Assembly (NCBI GenBank): GCA_951812925.1
Contig: OX638369.1
Coordinates: forward strand, 47,487,061-47,551,060
Source of the DNA: Calliopum simillimum
Lineage: Eukaryota > Arthropoda > Insecta > Diptera > Lauxaniidae
Direction: 5' to 3'
Length of the DNA stretch: 64,000 bases
Below are positions 46,407 to 58,172 of the stretch, piece by piece (positions within the stretch are counted from its first letter, which is position 1; each line of letters opens with the position of its first letter). A program made the translations under genes and the position numbers. Below the pieces are notes generated by a model that worked only from the letters and a program-made list of their open reading frames with translations, ran no database searches and was not told the DNA's origin.

Positions 46407-48662
46407 TATTATTTTTGTTTTTGTACCTATGTTGTATAATTTTTTTTTTATTTTCAGAGAAATTTTTAAAAAATATAAATAGTTCCGTCCCAGATTCATA
46501 ATGTTTCTGATTTTAAATAAAAAAAATATAAAAAAAAAAATCATCAAATCGGAGCTGTTCTTGAGGACTTCCGACGAATGGGCTTTATTGACTCCACTAT
46601 ATAATCAGTGGTCAATCCGATTTGGGATCGACTAGGGGTTGATGAATAAAAACTAAAGCCAGTTTTTCGTGACCATTCTTTAATTTGATAATGAAAAATG
46701 AATAGTTTGAAATATTGAGAGCAAACCTTCTGGTTGGGTTTTCTGGCAAACTCTGAAACACTTTGTTCAGATACCAAAATCCTTCATATTTAGCTTAATT
46801 TTCTCCACATTTATTTTACGAGAAACTAAAGCACATATAAAATCAATGATACCATATCCATGCATTTATTTTAGTATGTACTTTTTTTCAGTTTTCAAAA
46901 AATACTCCAATTTTTTGTACAATTCTTTGGCTGTCAATAGTAACATTGCTCTCTTCAAAGATGTCTTTGGCTATTGAGCATTAATGTGCTCAAAGTCAGC
47001 GTCGTTGTGCCATAACATATTTCTATAAAACTATCTAAATATACTAAGTATATTTTGCATGTGACGCTTTTGTGCAGCATTCTTGCCTTGAACTTTTTTT
47101 CGATCCTAAAATTTTTTTTTTTAATTTATTTGCACATTTTGTTGCCGCGGCAACAAATTCATTGCCAAAAATAGCCAAAAAAGAATTTGTTGGCAAACAG
47201 TATGGCGCCAATTAAAAATAAAATATTATCTTGAATCTAACAGAAATCCATAGGAGTATCATTCGAGTAAATGAGAAGAGTAGCAAATAAACGTATTGTT
47301 GTCTCAACAACTTGTCGTACTAAAAAGATAATCTTTTTTTATTCATTATTTTCCAACAATTAAAAAAATCAATTTATCTAATTTCATTGGATTTTATTTT
47401 TTTTAAGCACACTTTTTTAATTGGATTCGTATAAATTACATTACAATTATCGTGTAATATTAACCTTTAGTAAAACAATCTTAAATAGACATTAATTAAT
47501 TTTCCGTAAAACTTTTACCTATGAAAATTCTGTTATCGAAATTTACGTATGCAAATACATTCTTTAAATCCACAACATTGTATGCATTAACTTCTTCATG
47601 TTTGTTTTTAAGGTGTATCTTAAGAATTTAATAATTCCGACCTGCTACGAAATCCGTGTGGTTTCATTTCAATTACTTTTCGCTTCGAAAGTATTTTAAT
47701 GAAAACGGTGAGACAGACGCACGAAAAAAAATATTAGGGTCGCAGGCTGGACAAATACTATTGATTTTCATTTACTTTACATTTTTTAGTGAATTACCGA
47801 CTTGGAAATACATGTTCTTAAAAAATCAAAAAACGTAAGAATATTCGATTTTACCAAAAAACTGTTACTGTAACTGTTACTTTTTCGTATAGAAACATAA
47901 ATCAATAGTGTGTCTTGGCATAACTTTTGATTTAATTGATATTAATTGTACTGTTAATGTACTTTATGAGATTTTAAGTCTTATGTAACAAAATCTATGT
48001 TAATAAATTCAAATTGAATCCCTCCCCACAAGATCGTCACACTTTTTATTTGGCGACTCACAATTTTCATTAAAAAGCTATCGAAATGAAAAGTAATTAC
48101 AGAGGAGGTCTTGTTAAATTTCCCGAAAAATGTTTTTGGCCCATAAGCGAAACATAAAACAAACGGCGATTGTAAATAGCCTCAGAAAGGTAATCGATTA
48201 ACCCATCTTCAGCTTCGAAAATTTGTTTAGTACTACTTACTATAAAGTTGTCATTCCAAATCGGATTTAGTGTTTCAAATTTCTAAGTCTGCGACAACCG
48301 GAAAAATACAATATTCTGTCAATTATTACAATATTGTATACTCATATTCATACAAAATGAAATAATGCATTATGTATACTAGCTTAATCGGTTTCCCATT
48401 GTATTTTGTATAAATGAATATTATATGCACAACTTTCACACCAATCTATCAATCATAATTGATGGTAAATGGAAACTCAATTTATTACTTTTTAGTGCTC
48501 TCTATATATTTACATGTGCAGATGAAATCAAAATAAATTGAGCTTTTAGAAAAACTTAAACTATGTAGGTCAATTTATAAAATTTCGTTGTTTAATTTTT
48601 TTTTCTGTGCCATGTTTGGAAGACAATAAGGAAATTGTTTTGACATTCAATGAATTATTAAT
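46407..48662. other. AT-rich non-coding stretch
   Basis: No gene or element was recognised. A small GC-richer word, TTGCCGCGGCAA, near 47141 is palindromic. Confidence 0.5.
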
Positions 48663-49073
48663 ACTAGAAACGCCCAGTGATCAAAATTCGACCACAAATT
48701 TTGATACTTTTTGGACACTTTTAGTACTTTTTCTTTTGCTATTTGGTACGAATAGAAAAGCTCATTTATCTTTTGATATAATTCGAGCGAAATAAAAACA
48801 AAACAAAAAACATGCAGTCAGTGCTCTGCTTTTTGTCTTTCTCTTTGTGCTTTATCATTTTTCCAGCACTGTGTGACCTTGTATTTTGTTGTTGTTAATA
48901 TTGAAAAATTTGTATTTCGGCTTAAAGTAAAATAAATATTTACATAATTTTAACTTTGTGCACATCTACACACTAATACCTTTCTAATGATGTATAATTT
49001 AAAGTCATACTCCATTTCTAACATTGTAAAAAAAGATGGACAAGTTTTTGTCTTGCGTATTAATATATAGATT
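48663..49073 (-). repeat. dispersed repeat N, copy 2
   Basis: Reverse complement of repeat N copy 1 without the hAT insertion. It therefore shows the pre-insertion site (GTGTGTAGATGTGCAC in complement). The short open frame 48607-48795 overlaps the edge and is not credible as a gene. Confidence 0.7.
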
Positions 49074-49327
49074 CAAGTTTGTCGGTCATTTGTTTTCATA
49101 TACATAATTATTTAATCTTAACTATCATAACATAAAATCAGTCGAAAACACAACTGAAAAAATCTAATATATTTTGAAAATATGGCTTAAAATAAGTTAT
49201 ATGTCTACCTGATTTTATATGGATCAGGTGGAACTACTTATTATAACCGATTTTTTTAGTTTTGTATTACAATGTACAATTAATCTGTAGACCGAATTTA
49301 ATAAATAAATAAATAATGATTGACATA

Positions 49328-49725
49328 GGGGAAACTGGAGTACATTTGACATTTAATTTTGAACGACCTGTATCTTCGAAAATTATTGCACGATCTTTAT
49401 AGTCTTAACTGTTTTTGGAAAATTGATCATTCAAAACGAAAAAAAAAAAAAAAAATTTTTTTTAAACTGCATTTAAATTTTTTCAAAAAAAGTCACAAAG
49501 ATTACAGAAAAACATTAGGCTCTATCAAAAATCTCATCAACCTATGTTTTTATAAAACCTCTTAGTCTGGCTAAGCTTATTTTTCGGGCTTTCGTATTGC
49601 TTTCACATTGCTTTCAATCTATTTAAGTATGTTTCTGCATTTCAGGTTTTTAGTTCGAAAGGCGTGTTAACACCGAAAATACCAATTTCAAATGTGCCCC
49701 GGTATCAAATGTACCCAGCTTACCC
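49328..49725. mobile_element. TA-type TIR element, tag GTACATTTGA, 398 bp
   Basis: The left end GGGGAAACTGGAGTACATTT (49328) and right end, in complement, GGGTAAGCTGGGTACATTTG (49725) are flanked by TA at 49326-49327 and 49726-49727. A second related word, GGGGCACATTTG (in complement), lies just inside the right end. It has no coding capacity. Confidence 0.75.
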
Positions 49726-49727
49726 TA

Positions 49728-52450
49728 CTTAATTTTACGATCCTTACATCTTAGGTATATCATATTTTCTGAAAACTTATGCAGGATATTACGAGAAATA
49801 TTTTTGTGCAAAACTTTAATTCTCTACATCCCCCACAAATGGGTCATTTATAATCTTTTCTAAAAAAGGTACAAAAATTACCCTTTAAACATGTGTTAGT
49901 TTGTTCCACAGAAATATTTGCTATATTTGGTCGTCTTCGGTGACCCATAGTGAATTTAGTGTGTCGATTATTATTATTTATGCAAAGTAGTTAATAGGAA
50001 ATTTTAAATATCGATAAAAATAAAAAAGCCAAATACAACAATATTATTATTATCTTTAAACTAACATATACTCGCATTTTTCGAAACTCTTTTGATGTTC
50101 TGAGCAGTACTTAACTAAAAACTTCTTCACTACTTTGTTCTAAAAACCTGAAAATAGTACAATTTTATCATTTCAATATTGCTAATAACAAGACACTTCA
50201 ATTTCACTGTTGCATAATTTCTGTGTAGGAATTGCTTGCTTCAAAGTTATTTACACAATATTTAAGAAAAATTTTATTTTATATGGCGAGAAGTTAAAAA
50301 TGTTACAAAAAATGTTCGTACTTAAACTTCTAAAGTTTTCTTAAAAAATTAATCCCTTAAAAATATATATTTTGAACTCAATGTTATTAATAATAAATAT
50401 TAATCGTGTACATGTGTATATGTATTTTTTATATAAAAACATTACTAGCCATATTCTCTTTATGTGTATCATTAACACATTTTGTACAAATATTATTAAC
50501 ATATTTTTGCAATAAACAAAAATAAATTATCTCATCACAAAAGTTACGATGAGAAAAAGCTTTATTTTAGTAATGCCGTAAAGAAAGTGATTAAAAAAAA
50601 TGAATTTAATTAAATGATGTAGAAGATAAATGCGCTCATAAATCATACTTCAATGTTTTCCTTATATGACGCAATCGGATATACGTAATTTTGGTGCATT
50701 TGCTTTATTCATATCTATAGCTAAACCGTGTTAATTAATATCTTTGCACGAAAAAACAAACTTCCTTAATAGATAGATTTATCCCATTCATTACGATTTT
50801 CTAAGAAAATAACGCAAGAAATTGCTTCGTTTAATATATTAATAAGCGTAAAAGGTTATTTTTACTGGGATATGAAATGGACAAAGGCATCAATCTATGG
50901 AACGATTGTTGACAAATTTATCCAAAATCTAGCAGAATTTGAAAATGTTTAAGAAATAAATGAGTTCATAGCGAATTGCGGAGACACTTAAATGCAAAAG
51001 TAATGTCATAATAGGAATTGGCTAACAAGTTGTTAGAAATGAATAAGATTTAGATTTGATTTCACAGAAGTTTACTTGATGGTGTAGAGTAGAAAATATT
51101 TTTAGAATTTTTTATTAATGAATCATAAAGCTTTGTCGACATTTCAATTTGTTAAAACTCGAATACTATGTTTTCACCCCAAAAAAGTTCTTAAAAACTC
51201 GTTTTTGTTTGTTTTTGTGAATGAAACAGTTTTTATTGGTTCCTTCAAAATTCTAATTAAGTATGTGACTTATGAAGTTTTTGAAATGACAATTCTAAAA
51301 ATTTAAGTTTTATGTTTTAACTTCATCTGGACTTTGTACACTTATTTCATAAAAGTGTACTATAAACTGTAATTTACACTTTTATTTAAAAAATTCAATA
51401 AAAATGTAATTTTATACTTTCAAATGAATCAGTTAAGTTTCTGAAAATTTCATCGAACAATAAAATGATGCATCAAGCAAAACAACCACATACTACCATT
51501 ATTCTATAACCAAACAACAACACAACTACTTATATGTACATTGCATTGAACAAACATACATATATATATATAAATCCATATCCGTATGATATATGAGTAC
51601 ATAAGTTGTATCTCGAATGCATGGTGGTGTTAGTTTTATCCTTTTATTGTACTTATTTTCTTTGCTGCAACTGCAAAGTTTTTCGACTTTTTTTTTTTCT
51701 ATTGCCATGATTTAGCGGCTAAAATGAATTATGTTGCTGTCGCTTGCAATAGACATCCAGAATATTTTAAATTCCTTGTGGGAGTGTTTGAAATAAAATC
51801 GCAGTGTCAGCTAGCGGGCGCCTTGCCCAGTAGGAAATTTCGCCGAAAATTACGTTTATGCAAAGTCTTTAAAAATTTGTGCATGCATTGAATAATAAGC
51901 AAATGAAAGTTAACTCACAATTTATTTAAAATACTAACCAACGTTTAGAAAGTATTACTGCCTTGTCACCAATTACCAATTTCTAATTGGGTTCTTACAA
52001 TGAGTTCTTCCCACATGACTTTTTCTTTTGGCAGCGTTTGTTTTTATTCTTTTTAGCTGTGTTTCATTGCATTTATTGAACCAGTTAAGGCGTGAATAGC
52101 CAAAGTGGGTTAAAAACAGAATTCCTATTATTATATGTGTAGGTTTCTTAAAAATTTCATTTTTTTTTTTTTCAGAGAAAATGAATAATGGTTTTATGTA
52201 GGCAGATGAAAGTTTAATTGTTTTTCTGATCAGAACTTGATAATGTTTTCATACTTTATTTTAATCTGGTTTGTATTAAATATTTTAAACGGATTAATGT
52301 TGAAATTGTCCCGTATTCTTACCGTTTTTTATTCCTTTCTGTTAGTCCCCATTTTCCTGTCTCAAATAATCCTTTAAAACTTATTCGATTTCTTCCTTTT
52401 CGTTGTTTTCGTACATTTTTCCACATCAGAAATTTTCTTTATTTTGTAAT
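49728..52450. other. AT-rich non-coding stretch
   Basis: No gene or paired repeat was recognised in about 2.7 kb. Short TATATA/ACATAC runs lie near 51553-51572. Confidence 0.5.
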
Positions 52451-52452
52451 TA

Positions 52453-53901
52453 ACGGGTGATCCAATAAGAGCTTCCAAAGAGCTTGATGCAAATCTTTAT
52501 TTGGAATGATAGTTCGGTTCCTACAATTCAATGTTAAAAAATGAATTCGTTCAAATGGTGCCCATGACTAGCTCTTAAATGGTTCATTCTGTGTGTCCAA
52601 TTCTCGACAGCTCTTTCGAGCTATCGGCCAGTATTCCTTGAATAACACGAGTTATGTTAGTTTCCAAAGCGTCAATGGTTTCGGGTTTGTCGACAAAAAC
52701 AAGTGATTTAACATATCGATACGTCAAACGTAAAAGTTGGTAACTCGAAAATCTTAGTTTTAGTTATGATCATTTTTGAATTGTTTTCGTTAAAACAAAA
52801 AAACTAAAAACATAAACTGAATTAATACTTTTGAAATCTTTTAACCATATGAAGGTTTTTCGACTATTAATTCGTTGTCACTGTTCCAAATGGATTTTCA
52901 GAGATATTAACAATGGCGTCAAATCACATGATCTTGGTGGCCAATTAAAAGCAGCAATTCTTGAGATGATGTTTTCATCGAACGTTTCCCTCAATAAAGC
53001 GATTGTTTTTCCAGCTGTATGGCATGTTGCGCCATCCTGTTGAAACCAGAGGTCGGCTACACTAATATCCTGAATTTTTGGCAACAAAAATTCATTGATC
53101 ATTGCTCTGTAGCGAGCACCATTGACCGTAACACGGGCTCCATCCGCATTTTTGAAGAAATACGGTCCGATGATGCCTCCTGCCTATAAACCATACCAAA
53201 CAGTACATTTTTCGGGATACATTGGAAGCTCTTGGATTGCTTCTGGTTGCTCATCGGCCCAAATACGGCAATTTTGCTTGTTAACGTAGCCGTTCAACCA
53301 GAGATGAGCTTCGTCGCTAAACACAATTTTTCGATAAAATAATGGATCAATTTGAAGATGTTATAAGGCTCATAAACCGAAATTTAAACGTACACCAAGA
53401 TCAGCTGATTTTAATTCTTGTACGAGCTGTATTTTATAGGCCTTCGGACCAAGATCAGCCCTCAAGATACGCCACAATGATCCATAAGAGATGCCCGAAG
53501 CCTGAGATCGGCGACAAATGGATTGTTTACGGTTTTCATGAGCACTCTCTGCTACTGCAGCAATATTCTCTAAATTATGGGCTCTATGCACTCTGGTTGT
53601 ATGATGAATGTCCAATAGTGTAAAATTGCTTCGAAATCTGGTGATGGTGTTACGAATAGTCCGTTCAGTTGGACGCTCATAACGACCAAAATGATGTTGA
53701 AGAACTCTTTAACATTCTCCAACTGATGACTGATTTTGGTAGTAAGTTTCCACAATTAATAAGCGTTATTCAGGAGTAAGTGTATTCATGATTGAGTCGT
53801 ATTGAATACTGAATACAAACGTCATATGGACAAGCCATTTGACACATAACAGCTGTAAAAACAAGCCAGTTGAAAAAGGGATCTCGTATTGGATCACCTT
53901 T
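52453..53901 (-). mobile_element. Tc1/mariner element, DD41D (rosa)-like, 1,449 bp
   Basis: The termini GGTGATCCAATAAGAGCTT and, in complement, GGTGATCCAATACGAGATC are flanked by TA at 52451-52452 and 53902-53903. The interior is a degraded transposase on the - strand. Its length is close to that of a complete mariner element, so this is a nearly full-length but mutated copy. Confidence 0.85.
52580..53789 (-). pseudogene. DD41D-like mariner transposase, degraded
   Basis: Translation of the - strand from the ATG at 53789 reads ETYYQNQSSVGEC and ERTIRNTITRF, then VHRAHNLENIAAVAES, SYGSLWRILRADLG, KIVFSDEAHLWLNGYVN, INEFLLPKIQDI, WFQQDGATCHTA, WPPRSCDLTPL and VDKPETIDALETNI. These run in the order of a complete Tc1/mariner transposase. 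The first two catalytic aspartates (FSDE, QQDG) are visible. The third would lie about 41 residues after the second, in the LTPLD(Y/F) position, but reads LTPLLI here. Stop codons occur at codon 8 and elsewhere, with frameshifts. A non-homologous insertion of about 130 bases interrupts it near 52740-52870. It is not functional. The spacing suggests the rosa/DD41D group known from fruit flies. Confidence 0.75.
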
Positions 53902-54024
53902 TAGAAAGTGATAAGCTTTCCTATGAAGTTGAATTTGATAAAATTAAAAGTTTTGGTAAAAAAAAAAATCTTTAAAAAGTTCATTATGATAATTTTTTTT
54001 TTAAGTTTTAAATTTTTAATTTTA

Positions 54025-54985
54025 GCGTAAACCCAGAGAAATGGCACCCTTTAAAAGAAGTAAACACAAATTTATTCTTTAGTTAATTTCAAAGAAAAAG
54101 AAAGAATACAACCAAAATAAAAATTAATGTAAATGTCCAAATGCACCATATCATGGGTGATTTGGCACCCTAAGTAGCTTTTAAGTTTTTTTTTTGCCAA
54201 ACTTGATGCATGTTTTCGAATATGATGTACATGTTTCATGTGACAACATACGGAACATTACAACCATAAGTTGCATTGGTTGTGTTTTCCTCTTCAAGTT
54301 TTTCTTTTCTGCAGGACCACGTTATCAGCAGACCTTAGAATTTGTTGTTTATTTTCTTGTGTTCGGCTTTGAGTTTTTCAGGCGATATTTCACTATACAT
54401 AATTTTTGGCGTGTTGTCACTTATATGCAAAGTTTCCACAGAGTTTTTTTAAATATATGACAAAACCTCAAGTTAATCAAGTAAAAATAAAAAAGGAATC
54501 ATTGATGGTCCTACCCGACTAAAATTCTGTGATTCTGAAGTGACTGTTTGTTCAAGTGCCTCAAATTTGTTCTCCCAAATATCGTACAACATGCGAAGTA
54601 AGAAATGGCACCCGAACCATATCACCCTCAGTAATTGGGTGCCATTTTTTCTTATTGGTATATACCAAATAAAAATGCCACGAAACAAATAAACCTGTTC
54701 ACTCACGCTCGTATTCATCTGAAAACTTAATCACATTCAATTCTGTTTGTTTTGATATGTATATGCTCTACTTCCTCTCAAAAAAAAAGTCAGCCTACAA
54801 TCCTAATTTTTTTAAATCCCATACACAAAATTATAGCAACAACAGCTAAACGACTATTCATCACGAAGTCTTTCGCGCAATAGAACTAAATTTTTGTCCA
54901 TATTTGAATGCTAGGAAAGCTGCAAGTATTGAAATTGAAAAGGGTGCCTTATCATCTAGGGGTGCCATAAATCCCGGACTTACCC
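54025..54985. mobile_element. TA-type TIR element, tag ATGGCACCC
   Basis: The left end GCGTAAACCCAGAGAAATGG (from 54025) and right end, in complement, GGGTAAGTCCGGGATTTATG (to 54985) are flanked by TA at 54023-54024 and 54986-54987. The tag GGCACCC is repeated at about 54044, 54164, 54608, 54638 (inverted) and near the right end (inverted). Open frames of up to 88 residues have no recognised motif. Confidence 0.7.
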
Positions 54986-54987
54986 TA

Positions 54988-55983
54988 CATGCATTATAAA
55001 GTTGGTGCTGTTAATGCAAATGTGTTAAAAATTGTTTTTCTGGTATCCGAGTTATTGCTTTAAAATGTAGAAAATGATTTTTTCGGCATATGGGGCACAT
55101 CCAGAAAATAGTGCAATTCACTTGTGTCAACTGCATCTCATTCAAAAATATTTCCTCTCAATTTGTTGCTCTGTGTAATTAGTACTTGACGATTGTGAGT
55201 TGTCGGAAAGATTGTGAAATTGACCCTTGTCCTTTTGCTGTAATCAAAAACTTTTTTTTATTTAAATAAAAAAATAATTTATTTAATGAATAGAACTTGA
55301 CTTAAAAGTATTTAGGTGTATTCACTCAAAAGCCACTTAATTCACCTTTTTAACACAATGTAAAGCTCTCTATACAGTAGAGTCAAAACTTTTATGCGGC
55401 ATTCAACATAACCAACCCTTTCAAATGATTTTTTTTTCATTTTTAATAAGCATAAGTTTTTGCTTTTTTAAATATATATTTTTTAAGCCACATTCTTTTA
55501 ACCTTTTTTATATTCATACTAAGGGATTACCTTGCCATGGGGCGGCCACAAAGAAACAGCAGCAGCTGTTCACTGCGGTGTTGTTCCGCTGCATAGATAG
55601 ATAGATATACGAAACATGAAAAGATACCACAACGTGCTAACAGACAAATTCACTATAACTACTGACTTTATTTTGTATTTTTTTTTTATCTACAACCTGC
55701 AACAGCTGTAGTTTTCACTTTTTTCTCCTTTTTATTTTTGCTGAATTTTTTATCTTTTATTACTTTTTGCTATTGTTTGGCTAAAAACACGCATTCATTT
55801 ATGATTATGGTTTTTAAAAATGAGAAAACTTTATTATGTTGTAGCTCTCTGTAGTGGCCGGCTAAGCACTAGGCAAAAACAAAACATTTCCAAACAATGA
55901 AAATATCTTTTGTTTTCAAGTTTTTTAATGACTTTATTTGCATAAAATTACTATGATCAATAAACTGTTAACTTTTTACACTC
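54988..55983. other. non-coding stretch
   Basis: Contains the dispersed repeat at 55030-55200 (partner 11370-11560). A GC-richer block with CAGCAGCAGCTG lies near 55555-55570. No gene was recognised. Confidence 0.45.
55030..55200 (+). repeat. dispersed repeat, partner at 11370-11560
   Basis: GAAAATAGTGCAATTCACTT and its surroundings align with 11480-11530, as does the upstream CCGAGTTATT. The class is unknown. Confidence 0.5.
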
Positions 55984-57217
55984 AACAACCAGGGTAAATT
56001 CATTTCGTCCTTCCGTTTGTAACGCAGAAAAGAGGCGTGGATGCATTTAATCAAAGGTGTATTAGTCGTCAACTTGGATATCCGTTTTCCTCAAAAATAC
56101 TATGATTTAAGGTATCAAAATAATCATGCACGATTTGTCAAAAAAAAAAAAAATCCGCAGGTCTCAGAACCTGTTTGACGCATAAGAATGAAATTTAGCA
56201 CATATTTAATGGGCACTTAGCCCCATAGGAGCGCTGCCACGCCCTTAAAAACAAAATATGGGTGTACATCTTAAAAACCGGATTTTTTTAGCGAAATTTG
56301 ATGCTTTATTGTGGAAAAATGTTACAATATATTTTATTCAAAGTATTGTCCATTGGAAGCTACAACATTTCCCCATCTTTCAGGCAATTTATGAATTCCA
56401 TGCCAAAAAAATTGCGCCGGCTTGGCGGCCAAAAATGAATCGAGCCAATTTTCGATATCTTGAACTTAAGTGAACCGCATTCCTGATAGGGCATTCTGCA
56501 TTGATCGGAACAAATGGTAGTCTGATGGTGCAAGGTTTGGGCTATAAGGCGGGTGAGACAAAATTGATTTAGATTTCCCATCCGTTGTTTTCCAGGTAAT
56601 TTTTGACTGGGGCAGCAATATGTGGCCGAGCGTTATCGTGGTGGAAAATGATTGACTCGTGTCTGGTCGCATACGTTGGCCGCTCTGCCTGGATTTTCTG
56701 CTTCAATCGGATCAATTGTTGACGATAGAGTTGAGCATTCATGGTTTGGCCACCTGTCAACAGCTCACAATGGATCACACCTAGCTGCACGGAGAAAAAT
56801 ACGCATCATAATTTTTACTCCACTCGGCTAGTCGAAAAATTAAAGTAATCAACACTAAATTTCAAGTATAATTTACCTTACGTCTGAACTATTTGATGGA
56901 TCCCTAACGTCATATTTACAAATAAAATGTAGTTAAATAATAAGGGAATATTTACTACAAATTTCCTACATTTGACTTTATGTAAAGTAATTTATACTTT
57001 CAGAAAAAAAATGTATGACCATTTTGAATTTATAATTCTAGTCAAAATAACTTTATTTTTTTCACGTACAAAAATGAGTGTCATAATTGTCACCTTACTC
57101 GAGTAAGGTAAATATCATAAAAATATAAAATCATTTTGACTTTTATAATTCTAGTAACAATTTTTATTTTTGGACAGACATTTTCTTTATATACAAATTT
57201 TTTTGCTTCTACATCAC

Positions 57218-57294
57218 ATGCGTAAGCAGCGCAGAGGATATGTATCTGACTATCATACGGAAGGGCCAGGGTTCGTACCCCGGCGCCGGTCAGC
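57218..57294 (+). other. tRNA-like sequence (pol III A and B boxes)
   Basis: Near-identical to 29413-29485 in reverse orientation, with GCAGCGCAGAGGATATG and CAGGGTTCGTACCCCGG. It has a few extra bases upstream of the A box (GTAAGCAGCGCAG). The conservation of this segment between copies is higher than in the flanking AT-rich parts, as judged by eye. Confidence 0.65.
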
Positions 57295-57473
57295 AAATTT
57301 ATTTTTTTTTTGTTTGAACTATACAGTAAGGTAAATATCACGCCAATTTTTTCATAAAAATTACTTGCAAACATACATTCTGAATTGACTAAAAAAGTAA
57401 GGTGAAATTTATGTCGGTGTAAAGTTGTCACTATTCTGACTTGAAATTCTGGTAAAATTTATGAGAAATAGAG

Positions 57474-58172
57474 TGTATGTATGTATGTATTCTCCTTTAA
57501 CTCCTAGGAGGAGCATAGGGCCAATATGAAATCTCTCCATTTGTCACGATCCCTTGCGATGACTTTGATCTCTTGCCACGATTTTCCCGATTCTTGGATT
57601 TCCTTTTCCAACGACCTTTTCCAGTTGGTTTTGGGTCTACCACGTCCTCTACTGCCTTGTGGATTCCACTCAAGGGCCTGGCGACAAACTTCGCTGTGTG
57701 GTTTCCGGAGAGTGTGACCAATCCATCCCCATTTGCGCAGCTTGATCTCGTTTGCTATAGCCTTCTGTTTGCATTTTTGATGTAGCTCGGCATTTGATAT
57801 AGTGCGAGGCCACCAAACCTTTAATATACGCCTTAAGCATTTGTTGACGAATACTTGCAGCTTGTTTGTTAGTTGTTCAGTAACAAGCCATGTTTCGCAC
57901 CCATATAACAAAACCGATTTCACATTCGAATCAAAAATGCGCACTCTCGTTTTGGTGGATATAACGGATGAAGACCATATTTTGTTCAGTTGAGCAAACG
58001 CGCCTTTTGCTTTTGCTATTCTTAAGTTGATATCCTCTTTTGCTCCACCATCCATGGAGATAATGCTGCCTAGATACGTGAAGCTATCGACGTTTCCGAT
58101 GTCATCACTGCCAGCTTTAAACGTCATGTCATTGCTTGCGTTTAGCTTCATGCTTTTAGTCTTGGATACGTT
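57474..58172 (-). mobile_element. 5'-truncated non-LTR retrotransposon (RTE-like)
   Basis: The 11-base word GAGAAATAGAG is duplicated exactly at 57463-57473 and 58173-58183, marking the target site inside a TIR element. The element reads on the - strand and ends with a TACA-type microsatellite tail (57474-57490), as in RTE-type LINEs that end in short repeats instead of poly-A. Only the 3' part of the reverse transcriptase region is present, the usual result of truncated reverse transcription. Confidence 0.85.
57504..58172 (-). pseudogene. LINE reverse-transcriptase, C-terminal part
   Basis: The uninterrupted frame runs to a stop at 57504. The real LINE-derived protein begins near NVSKTKSMKLN, at the 5' truncation point. 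The longer frame upstream to 58313 is a chance fusion reading through TIR and mariner DNA. Recognisable blocks are FTYLGSIISMDGG, RIFDSNVKSVLLYGCETW, FVNKCLRRILKVWWPRTISN, IKLRKWGWIGHTLRKP and GRGRPKTNWKRSLEKEI, followed by DRDKWRDFILALC. These are the thumb and C-terminal conserved region of non-LTR reverse transcriptases found widely in invertebrate LINEs. The catalytic YADD region and endonuclease are absent. The frame has no stops, so the insertion is fairly recent. Confidence 0.85.
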
